Shown here: positions 45,699 through 53,703 of the stretch, piece after piece | How the letters are laid out: every line of letters starts with the position of its first letter | How positions within the stretch are numbered: the first letter of the stretch is position 1 | From: Taishania sp037189645 | Lineage (GTDB): Bacteria; Bacteroidota; Bacteroidia; Flavobacteriales_D; Crocinitomicaceae | Assembly (NCBI GenBank): GCA_037189645.1 | Contig: JBBCIY010000014.1 | Span: forward strand, 1 to 64,000 | Direction of reading: 5' to 3' | Length of the DNA stretch: 64,000 nt | The notes under the pieces: model-generated | Told to the model about the DNA's origin: nothing | Seen by the model: only the letters and a program-made list of their open reading frames with translations | The model's database searches: none | Translations under genes and position numbers: made by a program

Positions 45699-45883
45699 TA
45701 CTAACCTGCCGCTTTTGACAAAAATATACAATGCTTAATGGTTTCATCCTTCTCTTCTTTACATGATAAAATGAAAAACAACATCTGATTCCGCATATAC
45801 AGCTTATTTCCCGGTGTAAAAAAACTCAGGAAACACACGTATAACGATACCACTACATTTTCAGCAAATCACCAATCGATTTT

Positions 45884-47044
45884 TCACCCCTCCAGACCTT
45901 TCACGATATCTTCCCAGATATCATCGATGTGCTCCAACCCGATGGACAACCGGATCAGCCCATCGGTAATTCCGGATTCCAGCCGCTGTCCGGGGGTTAG
46001 CTTTGAATGTGTGGTTGATGCGGGATGTGTGGCAATACTGCGCGTATCTCCCAGATTGGCCGTCAGTGAGAACAGCTGAACAGTATCCAGAAAACGTTTT
46101 CCGGCTTCCAGCCCTCCGTCGATCTCAAAGCTCACAATCCCTCCTCCCAGGCTCATCTGCTTTCGTGCCACTTCATATCCGGGGTGTGATTCCAAAAACG
46201 GATACCGCACCTGCTTTACGGCAGCATGCTGCTCCAGGCGCTTCGCGATTTCAAACGCACTCTGAGCATGGCGTTCGATCCTGATGTGCAGCGTTTCCAG
46301 CGACTTGGATAAGATCCATGCATTGAAAGGGCTGATAGCCGGCCCGCTGTGACGAGCAAAGGCCCTCACTTTTGAAATGATCTCATGGGTAGAAAGGATG
46401 ATCCCTCCCATTGTCCGGCCCTGTCCATCCAGGTACTTTGTTGCCGAATGAATGACAATATCCGCACCGAATTCGGCCGGGCGCTGAATAACCGGGGTTG
46501 CAAAACAGTTATCCACAACCAGCAGTACATTTTTCCTTTTACAGATTTCCGACAATCGCCGCAGGTCAATGATATCCAGACCGGGATTGCTAGGTGTCTC
46601 CACGTAGACCAGCTTTGTGTCCTTCCCGATCGCTTTCTCATACCCTTCGTAATCGTCTACGTCTGTAAACGTTACAGAAATCCCCCACCTGGGCAGCAAT
46701 TCCGTCAGGACTTTATGCGTGGAACCAAAGACCGATCTGCTGGAAACAATGTGATCGTTTTGCTGCAAGAGCGCCGCAAAAGTGGTGAAAACAGCCGCCA
46801 TTCCGGAAGCAGTAGCCCATCCTGCCTCCATTTTTTCCAGTGCTGACAGCTTACCAAGCAATTCTTCTATGTTCGGATTCGCATAACGTGAGTAGATATG
46901 TCCATCCTTTTCTTCTGCAAACTGCGCCCTCATATCTTCCGCATCGTCAAACACAAAAGAGCTGGTCAGGTAGATTGGAACAGAATGTTCACCGTTTTTG
47001 CTTCTTTCTGTCTGGAACCGGATGGCTACTGTTTCTTTTCTCAT
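45884..47044 (-). CDS. metZ: O-acyl-homoserine sulfhydrylase (MetZ-like), PLP-dependent
   Basis: A 386-residue Cys/Met-metabolism PLP enzyme. It makes homocysteine directly from an activated homoserine and sulfide. 'YSRYANPN', 'ASGMAAVFTT', 'VETPSNPGLDIIDL' and 'VVDNCFATP' are family blocks. The PLP Lys is K203 in 'HSATKYLDGQGRTMGG'; 'DGQGR' after the Lys is typical of MetZ rather than MetB. C-terminal 'SLGDTRSIATHPASTTH' type sequence is present as 'NLGDTRSIATHPASTTH'. Last gene of the SAM-riboswitch operon, 52 bases after osmC. Cystathionine gamma-synthase activity is the alternative. Confidence 0.92.
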   Translation of the reverse strand: MRKETVAIRFQTERSKNGEHSVPIYLTSSFVFDDAEDMRAQFAEEKDGHIYSRYANPNIEELLGKLSALEKMEAGWATASGMAAVFTTFAALLQQNDHIVSSRSVFGSTHKVLTELLPRWGISVTFTDVDDYEGYEKAIGKDTKLVYVETPSNPGLDIIDLRRLSEICKRKNVLLVVDNCFATPVIQRPAEFGADIVIHSATKYLDGQGRTMGGIILSTHEIISKVRAFARHSGPAISPFNAWILSKSLETLHIRIERHAQSAFEIAKRLEQHAAVKQVRYPFLESHPGYEVARKQMSLGGGIVSFEIDGGLEAGKRFLDTVQLFSLTANLGDTRSIATHPASTTHSKLTPGQRLESGITDGLIRLSIGLEHIDDIWEDIVKGLEG

Positions 47045-47096
47045 TTCTGAATAATTATATTACTGTTACTGTATCAAACAACATTGCCCGACTTAC

Positions 47097-47510
47097 TCAG
47101 GGAACTATTGTTATCGTATAATCAATTTTGATATCGTCCGAAAGGCTGGCGCTGACTGAGCAGTATTTGTACAACGCCAGTTCTATCGTGGATTTCAGTA
47201 CGTTTTCGTCAATTACATTGCAAAAAATAAAATGCAGGGTAATGTGTTCAAACGGCGATGGAACGGCTTCTTTTCGCCTGGTCTCGATTTTTACTTCGTA
47301 GCATCCCAGCAAAATCCGCTTTTTCCTCAGAATCTGGATCACGTCAACAGATGCACAGGCAGCCAGGCTTCCTGCGAGCAATTCCATTGGACGAAAACCT
47401 TTGTTCTTCCCTCCGATCGCGTCACTTGCATCAATCACGCAGGTAATGTCCTGCCCGTTTCTTAGCTCCATTACAAAAGGAGATTCCAGACGTTTCAAAT
47501 TCAAGCTCAT
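47097..47510 (-). CDS. OsmC/Ohr family protein
   Basis: 137 residues from the ATG at 47510; the longer reading starts at TTG 47516. The OsmC fold carries the two reactive cysteines C52 ('SLAACASVDVI') and C117 ('YKYCSVSASL'), with 'GFRPMELLAGSLAACA' as the hallmark. Proteins with this pair reduce organic or fatty-acid hydroperoxides with thiols; YhfA-like members are less well understood. It sits between hom and metZ in the methionine operon, 14 bases after hom, which suggests a role linked to sulfur or thiol metabolism (inference). Confidence 0.9.
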   Translation of the reverse strand: MSLNLKRLESPFVMELRNGQDITCVIDASDAIGGKNKGFRPMELLAGSLAACASVDVIQILRKKRILLGCYEVKIETRRKEAVPSPFEHITLHFIFCNVIDENVLKSTIELALYKYCSVSASLSDDIKIDYTITIVP

Positions 47511-47524
47511 AACCAAATTGTTTA

Positions 47525-48766
47525 TTAAAATTCTACCTGGTACTGTTTTTTCTGTGCCTCCAGTCCGTTCGCATTGTTCTTGTGAATAACCGGGTCGGAA
47601 AGAAAGATAACCGACAGATCCGGAATGCTGTTGAACTGGAACTTCTGCAATTCCGAGAAGTCAACCCACCCGATCTGGTACGAATAGCCCTCACTCTGGA
47701 AAACTTCGTCGATTCTCACAAACGGAATTTCATTGATCAATTCGACAAATTCCGAACCGACGTAAATCTTCACATAGAAGTTCCCCGACAACTTCAAGCT
47801 ACCGTCGTCCGATTTTTTGTATTCGTACCTGTAATCGTACTTTATAGCCGAAATATCTGAGAGTACCGCGCTCGCCGTCGGGTAGCTGCCGGCTCCCTTT
47901 CCATAGAACAGCTGCCTGTCTGCAAATGCCCCTTCGACTACAAGTCCGTTGAATTCTTCGCTGACATTGTACAGCAGGTTGGATGCACTGATGAAATGAG
48001 GGGCAACATATCCCAGGACACCATCCTCAATGCGTTCCGCTCTTGCCAGCAATTTTATCCTGTAGCCTTTTTCCTTCGCATAAGCGGCATCTTTCGCTTT
48101 TATATTCCTGATCCCGACCTGCTGGATTTTCCGATGATCGGCAGAAACACCAAACGCATGTTTCAGCAAAATGGTCAGCTTGTATTTCGCATCGTACCCG
48201 TCCACATCCAATGTCGGGTTGATTTCGGCAAAGCCAAGCTCCTGCGCCAGTTTCAAGGCCTCAGAATACGTCCCTCCCGATGAGAGTTTTGTCAGGATAT
48301 AATTGGTCGTCCCGTTTATGATTCCTTCCACGGAAGCCAGCAGGTCATTGTTATAATATTCTTCCAGGTTCCGGAGAACGGGAATCGCTCCTCCGACAGC
48401 TGCCTCGTATAAAAATGAAACATCATTTCTCCCGGCGAGGTCTATGAGTTCGTCCAGGTGCTCCGCGATCAGTTTTTTATTTGCCGAAACAACATTTTTA
48501 CCTTTCTTCATTGCCGTTGTCACAATTTCATAGGCAGCTTCGGAATCATTGATCAATTCCACGACAAGGTTGATGGATTCATCATCCAGGATGTCATTTT
48601 TATCAAAAGAAAAATTGTCTTCGCCAATTGAACGGGGTTTACCGGGATCTTTTACTACGATCTTCCTGATCTCCGTATGTTTGATCTTCGATTCGTTCAG
48701 GACATTGAACAGTCCTTCTCCCACTACTCCGAATCCGAATAATCCGATTGTTATATTGTTGCTCAT
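47525..48766 (-). CDS. hom: Homoserine dehydrogenase
   Basis: A 413-residue monofunctional homoserine dehydrogenase, with no aspartate kinase fused. The Rossmann fold is 'ITIGLFGFGVVGEGLFNVL'. 'VSANKKLIAEH', 'EAAVGGAIPVLRNLEEY', 'GIINGTTNYILTKL' and 'GFAEINPTLDVDGYDAKYKL' are the family's cofactor and catalytic blocks, including the catalytic Lys of the last one. The C-terminal 70 residues could be a small regulatory domain. It lies 17 bases after metX, so homoserine made here is immediately acylated by MetX. Confidence 0.96.
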   Translation of the reverse strand: MSNNITIGLFGFGVVGEGLFNVLNESKIKHTEIRKIVVKDPGKPRSIGEDNFSFDKNDILDDESINLVVELINDSEAAYEIVTTAMKKGKNVVSANKKLIAEHLDELIDLAGRNDVSFLYEAAVGGAIPVLRNLEEYYNNDLLASVEGIINGTTNYILTKLSSGGTYSEALKLAQELGFAEINPTLDVDGYDAKYKLTILLKHAFGVSADHRKIQQVGIRNIKAKDAAYAKEKGYRIKLLARAERIEDGVLGYVAPHFISASNLLYNVSEEFNGLVVEGAFADRQLFYGKGAGSYPTASAVLSDISAIKYDYRYEYKKSDDGSLKLSGNFYVKIYVGSEFVELINEIPFVRIDEVFQSEGYSYQIGWVDFSELQKFQFNSIPDLSVIFLSDPVIHKNNANGLEAQKKQYQVEF

Positions 48767-48783
48767 CTTTTCGTTTTTTTAAA

Positions 48784-49836
48784 TTAGTTATAGATCAAGT
48801 TGTAAAGACCGGGAACCACTCCCGTTTCCTCGTTGCTGTAAAAAGCCGTGATGACTTTTGTCAGCTGTTCATTCTCCAGCAAAAAGCCGTCGTGTCCGAA
48901 GTCACTGGTGATCTGCTCAAAGCGGGCACCCGGAATACCATTTGCAAGGATTTTCTGCTCCTCTACAGGAAACAGCTGGTCTGATCCGATCCCGATCACC
49001 AGCGTTTTCGCTTTTATCTGCCGCAAAGCATCTTCAACAGTTCCTCTGCCTCTTCCTACGTTATGGGAATCCATTGCTCTGGATAACAGCACATAACTAT
49101 ACGCGTTAAAGCGATCTGCCAGCTTTTCTCCCTGGTAGCGTTGGTATGCGCTTGCCTGGAAATCAGCTGTTTTCCCATTGTCACTTTCAGCCTGAGTTCT
49201 TGCATATCCTGCATACGAGCGGTAGCTCAGCAGCGCGATGCTTCTTGCCGCGATCAGTCCGTTACGCCCACCATTCACATTGCCGTTACCATAGGTTGCA
49301 TCTGCATAGATCGCCAGACGCTGGCTTTCATTAAACGCGATCCCATAGGCTGAATGACGTGCATTTGTCGCAATGAGCACCAGGTGCAGGAATAATCCCG
49401 GCTCTGTTATCGCCCATTCCAGCGCTTGCTGGCCACCGACCGATGCTCCGATCAATGTATGCACAGCACCTATTCCCAGGTATTCCCTCAATAAGATATG
49501 GGCATTGACCATATCCCGGATGGAAACACCTGGAAATTCGTCCAGCAGAGGACGTTGGTTTAGCTGCGTGGTCAGGGGACCTGTCGTTCCATAAACAGAT
49601 CCAAGTATATTCGCACAGACAATAAAATAGTTGTCCGGGTCGTAAAGCTTTCCTTTTCCGACCATCCCCGGCCACCACTCTTCCGCATTACTGTTTGCGG
49701 TAAGTGCATGACAGATCCATACGACATTGTTTTTCGCTTCATTGAGCTTCCCGTACGTATGATAGGAAATAGCCAGATTTTCGATCACCCCGCCATTTTC
49801 CAAATGGAAAGGTGCATTTATATGGTATGTTTTCAT
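48784..49836 (-). CDS. metX: Homoserine O-acetyltransferase (MetX family)
   Basis: A 350-residue alpha/beta-hydrolase-fold acyltransferase. 'WICHALTANSNAEEWWPGM' forms the oxyanion and substrate region; the nucleophile is S132 in 'LIGASVGGQQALEWA'. The catalytic Asp is in 'VIGIGSDQLFPVEEQ' and the His in 'FGHDGFLLE'. MetX members use acetyl-CoA or succinyl-CoA and the sequence alone does not settle which; pairing with MetZ leaves both possible. First gene of the operon, 163 bases downstream of the riboswitch aptamer. Confidence 0.93.
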   Translation of the reverse strand: MKTYHINAPFHLENGGVIENLAISYHTYGKLNEAKNNVVWICHALTANSNAEEWWPGMVGKGKLYDPDNYFIVCANILGSVYGTTGPLTTQLNQRPLLDEFPGVSIRDMVNAHILLREYLGIGAVHTLIGASVGGQQALEWAITEPGLFLHLVLIATNARHSAYGIAFNESQRLAIYADATYGNGNVNGGRNGLIAARSIALLSYRSYAGYARTQAESDNGKTADFQASAYQRYQGEKLADRFNAYSYVLLSRAMDSHNVGRGRGTVEDALRQIKAKTLVIGIGSDQLFPVEEQKILANGIPGARFEQITSDFGHDGFLLENEQLTKVITAFYSNEETGVVPGLYNLIYN

Positions 49837-49999
49837 TAAAAATCGTGTTAAATAAGATGGTAAAAATTACCTGAACAAGCGGATGATAAATCAACAGCAG
49901 CACATGACACGATCGGGATGACAATGAATGGTTGGTTTCAAATGAAACGAAGTGAAGAAAAACGGTTTGCTCTGAAAAAAATTTTTCATAATAAATTAA
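49837..49999 (-). promoter_or_regulatory. Leader between SAM aptamer and metX (possible expression platform)
   Basis: This stretch carries no gene. Just after the aptamer is a small perfect A/T hairpin (49973-49988). Further on, ATCGTGT (49913-49907 on the minus strand) can pair with ACACGAT (49848-49842), which is followed at once by five T and the metX ATG. That pairing could expose or hide the start region, but the loop is 58 bases and no classic SAM-switch terminator is evident. Confidence 0.4.
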
Positions 50000-50127
50000 T
50001 TTATATTCTTCCGTGGCACTATTACCCGGAACAGGAATTGGCACCGGTTTTCCAATCCGTCAACTGACGGACTTAAAGTTGGTTGCCAGAGGGTCACAGA
50101 GCCTGTCTCTCACCTCTTCTCTATAAA
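50000..50127 (-). ncRNA. SAM-I (S-box) riboswitch aptamer
   Basis: On the minus strand the RNA opens with a short A/U P1 (UUUAUA/UAUAAA) and 'AGAGGUG'. P2 has the inner 'CUCUGGCAACC'. P3 is the hairpin UCCGUC-AGUU-GACGGA. Then comes the conserved 'GGUGCCAAUUCC' joining strand, P4, and the closing 'GGAAGAAUAUAAA'. 'GGCAACC' and 'GGUGC-AAUUCC' are the sequence marks of SAM-I. It lies upstream of metX-hom-osmC-metZ, so high SAM should lower expression. A weak -7 box (TTATTTTG, one mismatch) is at 50171-50178. Confidence 0.9.
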
Positions 50128-50296
50128 TCATATCAGCAAGAATGCTGTTCACCATTGTGAAATGATACCGCAAAATAAAGAAGAAAAAAATTAACTTCCA
50201 AATGATTATTTATTTTCACACTAAAAATATGCCTGGCTTTTTATATTTTAGCCGCACTGCCGTGGAAGGCAGAAATAGTTAATTTTATACTTAAAC

Positions 50297-50962
50297 ATGA
50301 AAAGAATACTCTCAAAAATAGGGATAGCTCTGCTGGTAGCAATTGCTTCACATCCTGTATCGTCCCAGTCCAATGAAATTAAAGTCAGGTTCATCGGAAA
50401 CTGCGGCATGCACCTGACCGACGGGAAACTGGATCTGTACGTTGATTTCCCCTATAAATCCGGCGCCCACAAATACATGGAATATCACAAATCGGAGCTT
50501 GACAGTATCGCCGATAACGCCATTCATTTATTTACGCACAGACATGCCGACCATTATTCAAAAAAGCTGGTAAAAAAACTCAAAGGAACTGTCTATGGAA
50601 ACTGGAATGTGTCAAAATTAGAACAGCTGAATGCTTCTTCGCAGGATTTTTCCATACAGGCGTTCAAAACTTCCCACAAATTTACATTCAAGCATTATTC
50701 TTACCTGATCACCTGGCACAATAAAAAGATCTACATCAACGGAGATACCGGAAACGCAGAACCCCTGAGCAAAATAGGCACCGTTGACTGGGCTTTTGTT
50801 CCCTGGTGGCTATACAGGAATGCCATGGAGCAGAACATTGCTGTCCATGCCGCGATGTTCGGGATTTATCATTTGTATCCCTTCCAGGAGATACCGGAAG
50901 GTTTTCCTGAGAACATTCATTTTCACATGAAGCAGAACGAGGTCATTACAATACCTTATTAA
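50297..50962 (+). CDS. Exported metallo-beta-lactamase-fold hydrolase
   Basis: A 221-residue protein with a signal peptide ending near residue 24 ('ASHPVSSQ'). It has the MBL-fold zinc motif H81-x-H83-x-D85-H86 in 'FTHRHADHY', a third His at about 127 ('KTSHKF'), Asp150 in 'YINGDTGN' and a final His at 192 ('IYHLYP'). The arrangement suits the broad UlaG/MBL hydrolase group, not a beta-lactamase. Substrate unknown. It follows the 460-base divergent gap shared with the SAM riboswitch. A TATATTTT at 50242-50249 is a poor -7 candidate. Confidence 0.82.
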   Translation: MKRILSKIGIALLVAIASHPVSSQSNEIKVRFIGNCGMHLTDGKLDLYVDFPYKSGAHKYMEYHKSELDSIADNAIHLFTHRHADHYSKKLVKKLKGTVYGNWNVSKLEQLNASSQDFSIQAFKTSHKFTFKHYSYLITWHNKKIYINGDTGNAEPLSKIGTVDWAFVPWWLYRNAMEQNIAVHAAMFGIYHLYPFQEIPEGFPENIHFHMKQNEVITIPY

Positions 50963-51076
50963 ATAGATGACACCTCATACATATCTCATCAGAAACAACA
51001 CCCACGGTTGTTTTCTCAGAACAGTACTTTTTTAACGTATCTTTAGCTCTTAAAAAATTCATCAATTTCATTGCAA

Positions 51077-51970
51077 ATGCTTAAGACCATTACGAAAGCC
51101 ATTACTTTTACCTTCCTGGCACAGGTATGCTCGGGGCAGGATTTCCAGCAGGAATTCAATGCCGCGATCCAGGAAAACGACACGCTGAAACAACGCGAGA
51201 TCCTTACACAATGGGAACAATCGGAACCCGGGAATCCTGAATTACTGGTAGGTTATTTCAACCATTACTACCTGCTTTCAAGGAAAGAAATGATAACCCT
51301 CACAGCCGAACCTCCGGTTGGAGAAAGTTTGTCCATTACGGACAGTACCGGGCAAACAGCAGGATACATTGGGAGCGACCTCTCATTTGACCAGGATGTC
51401 TTTCAAAAGGCCATCAATAAGATCGATGAAGGGATAACATTATATCCCGACAGGCTGGACATGCGTTTCGGAAAAATCTATGTACTCGGAAAGACAGAGG
51501 ACTGGGAAGCGTTTACTGATGAAATCATAACCACTGTCCGGTACTCTGCTCAGAATAAGAACAAGTGGAAGTGGACCAACAACGAAGAAGTCACGGATAG
51601 TGAACTGTTCTTTCTCACTGCGCTGCAGGATTACCAGGTAGAGCTGTACAATACAGGAAATGATGAATTACTGGATAATATGCGGGAAATAGCCAGTGAG
51701 ATCCTGAACCATTACCCGGATCATGTTGAAAGCATCACCAACATCGGCATTACATATATGCTGACAGAACAGTATGACAAAGCCCTCGACTACCTGAAAA
51801 AAGCTGTAAAAATAGCTCCGAAAGACGACGTGGTGATCAGCAATATTGCATACAGCTATAAAATGAAAGACGATAAAAAGAATGCCATCAAGTATTACAA
51901 AAAACTTCAAAAGTTTGATGATCCCGGCATAAAGCAATTTGCTGACAGGCAAATAAAAGAGCTCAACTGA
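51077..51970 (+). CDS. Secreted TPR-repeat protein
   Basis: 297 residues from the ATG at 51077; the longest reading begins two codons earlier at TTG. The signal peptide ends 'LAQVCSGQ'. The middle is a helical region of unknown type. At least two TPRs are clear near the C-terminus ('NIGITYMLTEQYDKALDYLKKAVKIAP' and 'NIAYSYKMKDDKKNAIKYYKKL', each about 34 residues). Probably a periplasmic binding scaffold. A box with one mismatch (TATCTTTA) is at 51038-51045. Function unknown. Confidence 0.75.
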   Translation: MLKTITKAITFTFLAQVCSGQDFQQEFNAAIQENDTLKQREILTQWEQSEPGNPELLVGYFNHYYLLSRKEMITLTAEPPVGESLSITDSTGQTAGYIGSDLSFDQDVFQKAINKIDEGITLYPDRLDMRFGKIYVLGKTEDWEAFTDEIITTVRYSAQNKNKWKWTNNEEVTDSELFFLTALQDYQVELYNTGNDELLDNMREIASEILNHYPDHVESITNIGITYMLTEQYDKALDYLKKAVKIAPKDDVVISNIAYSYKMKDDKKNAIKYYKKLQKFDDPGIKQFADRQIKELN

Positions 51971-52078
51971 TGATTTCTGAAAGTGAAAATTTTATGACGT
52001 CGGAGTTCTGTCTCTTTTCCTCTGAAAAGACGGTCAGCATCCTGCAACGGCATTCAATATATTAAAAACAGTAATCCT

Positions 52079-52816
52079 ATGAAATCCATCTTCTTGTTTA
52101 TTATCTCATCAGTGTTTTCCATCCCTGCAACGTATGCGTCAAAACCAATCCGACTTTACCAAACCGAGCACCTGATCATCACACAAGTATCGGAAAATGT
52201 CTTCGAACACACCACTTTTCTAAGCACGCAGGATTTCGGAAAAGTTTCCTGCAACGGCATGATCGTAAGGGATGAGCACGAAACCATTGTTTTCGACACA
52301 ACTGTCGACAATGAATCATCCGAAGAATTGATCAACTGGATCAACAACACACTGAAATGTGAAGTCAAGGCAGTGGTAATTACCCATTTTCACAGTGATT
52401 GTCTCGGCGGGATCGAAGCATTTACCAAACGACAGATTCCCGCTTATGCCTACTATAGAACCATTGAATTTGCACTGGAGAATGAGGTCTCTTTTCCTGC
52501 CATTACCTTTCCCGATTCACTGACACTGACTGTTGGTACCAAAGCCATCCATACGGCTTTTTTTGGAGAAGGTCATACACGGGATAATGTGGTAGCCTAT
52601 TTCCCCGCAGAGAAAGCACTTTTCGGCGGATGCCTCGTAAAAGAAATGAACGCAGGAAAAGGAAACCTTGCGGATGCGAACGAACAGGCATGGTCCGAAA
52701 CCGTTCTGAAAATCAAAAAAGCCTACCCGGATATAACGATCGTTATCCCCGGACATGGAAAGACAGGCACAAAAAAATTATTGGATTATACCATCCGGTT
52801 GTTTAAAGAACAATGA
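52079..52816 (+). CDS. Subclass B1 metallo-beta-lactamase
   Basis: A 245-residue exported enzyme; signal peptide about 1-20 ('IPATYAS'). All B1 zinc ligands are present: H103-x-H105-x-D107 ('THFHSDCLGG'), H166 ('GEGHTRDN'), C185 ('FGGCLVK') and H226 ('IPGHGKTG'). K188 matches the carboxylate-binding Lys224 and N196 the oxyanion-site Asn233 in standard numbering. Residue 108 is Cys, as in CcrA of Bacteroides fragilis. Length and the 'ADANEQAWSETVLKIKKAYP' region fit the family. The protein should hydrolyse penicillins, cephalosporins or carbapenems; activity is inferred. No mobile element or integron is nearby, so it looks chromosomal and intrinsic. Confidence 0.92.
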   Translation: MKSIFLFIISSVFSIPATYASKPIRLYQTEHLIITQVSENVFEHTTFLSTQDFGKVSCNGMIVRDEHETIVFDTTVDNESSEELINWINNTLKCEVKAVVITHFHSDCLGGIEAFTKRQIPAYAYYRTIEFALENEVSFPAITFPDSLTLTVGTKAIHTAFFGEGHTRDNVVAYFPAEKALFGGCLVKEMNAGKGNLADANEQAWSETVLKIKKAYPDITIVIPGHGKTGTKKLLDYTIRLFKEQ

Positions 52817-52819
52817 TCA

Positions 52820-53692
52820 TCACCACGCCGATAAAGTGATCACCTCCCGGCACGCCTTTACATCGTGCACACGCAGAATCACCGCGCCTTTCATCACCGC
52901 AACCGTATTCAGCACCGTTGTTCCGTTCAGTGATTCTTCCGGGGTAATCCCCAGCTTTTTATAAATCATCGATTTCCTGGAAACACCTGCCAATACAGGC
53001 CTTTCAAACACCTGCAATGCATCCATTCCATGCAGCAGCTCATAATTTTCCTCCAATGTCTTGCTGAATCCAAAACCAGGGTCGAGAATAACATTGCTCA
53101 CCCCTTTTTCCTTCAAAACTGCCAGTTTACCTGTAAAGTAGTCTCCTACCCGTTCCACGATACCGCCATCATGCGATTTGACGGTTTCACGGCTTACCCG
53201 GTGCATCGTATCGAATGTTCCCTCCACATGCATGAGCACATACGCCACCTCATTGGATGCAATCACGTCCAGCAGTCGCTCATCGAACCGGAAACCACTG
53301 ATATCGTTAACGATTGCCGCGCCTTCATCAATGGCAGATTGAGCAACGCTTCCGCGAAACGTATCCACCGAAATAACTGCTTCAGGAAATGTTCTTTTCA
53401 GCTGCCGGACAGCTGACTGCACACGCAGCAGTTCCACCGGCTCCTCCACCGGGATTGCACCCGGACGTGTTGAAAAGCCTCCCAGGTCAAGAAACAGTGC
53501 CCCTTCTGACAAATGCTGCTCGGCTTTAGTAAGCAATTCACTGTCAGTCTTCAACCGGCTTCCCTCATAAAAAGAGTCTTCTGTGACATTGAGAATTCCC
53601 ATGATTTCAGGGATGGTAAAATCCATTAAAATTCCGTTAATTTTAATCCGGTTACCATTAAAATTTGTATCTTCAACGCTTGAATTATGCAT
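52820..53692 (-). CDS. folP: Dihydropteroate synthase
   Basis: DHPS, 290 residues from the ATG at 53692; the longest reading begins at TTG 53731 within the -7 box, and an ATG at 53626 would cut the first strand. It joins p-aminobenzoate to hydroxymethyl-dihydropterin diphosphate in folate synthesis and is the sulfonamide target. Motifs are 'IMGILNVTEDSFYEGSR', 'DLGGFSTRPGA', 'ISVDTFRGSVAQ', 'IVNDISG', 'ILDPGFGFSKTLEENYELL' and 'VLAGVSRKSMIYK'. It converges with the B1 beta-lactamase gene (3-base gap between stop codons) and diverges from the DUF1599 gene. Confidence 0.95.
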   Translation of the reverse strand: MHNSSVEDTNFNGNRIKINGILMDFTIPEIMGILNVTEDSFYEGSRLKTDSELLTKAEQHLSEGALFLDLGGFSTRPGAIPVEEPVELLRVQSAVRQLKRTFPEAVISVDTFRGSVAQSAIDEGAAIVNDISGFRFDERLLDVIASNEVAYVLMHVEGTFDTMHRVSRETVKSHDGGIVERVGDYFTGKLAVLKEKGVSNVILDPGFGFSKTLEENYELLHGMDALQVFERPVLAGVSRKSMIYKKLGITPEESLNGTTVLNTVAVMKGAVILRVHDVKACREVITLSAW

Positions 53693-53703
53693 TTGAATAA
53701 ATA

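Noticed and set aside
45656..45883. Small RNA gene in the gap between metZ and lpxK
   Set aside because: No promoter directed into the gap, no stable hairpin with a T run and no recognisable RNA family were seen.
52079..53692. Resistance island (beta-lactamase next to folP)
   Set aside because: folP is a normal chromosomal DHPS, not a sul-type gene, and there are no integrase, transposase, att sites or inverted repeats around the pair.
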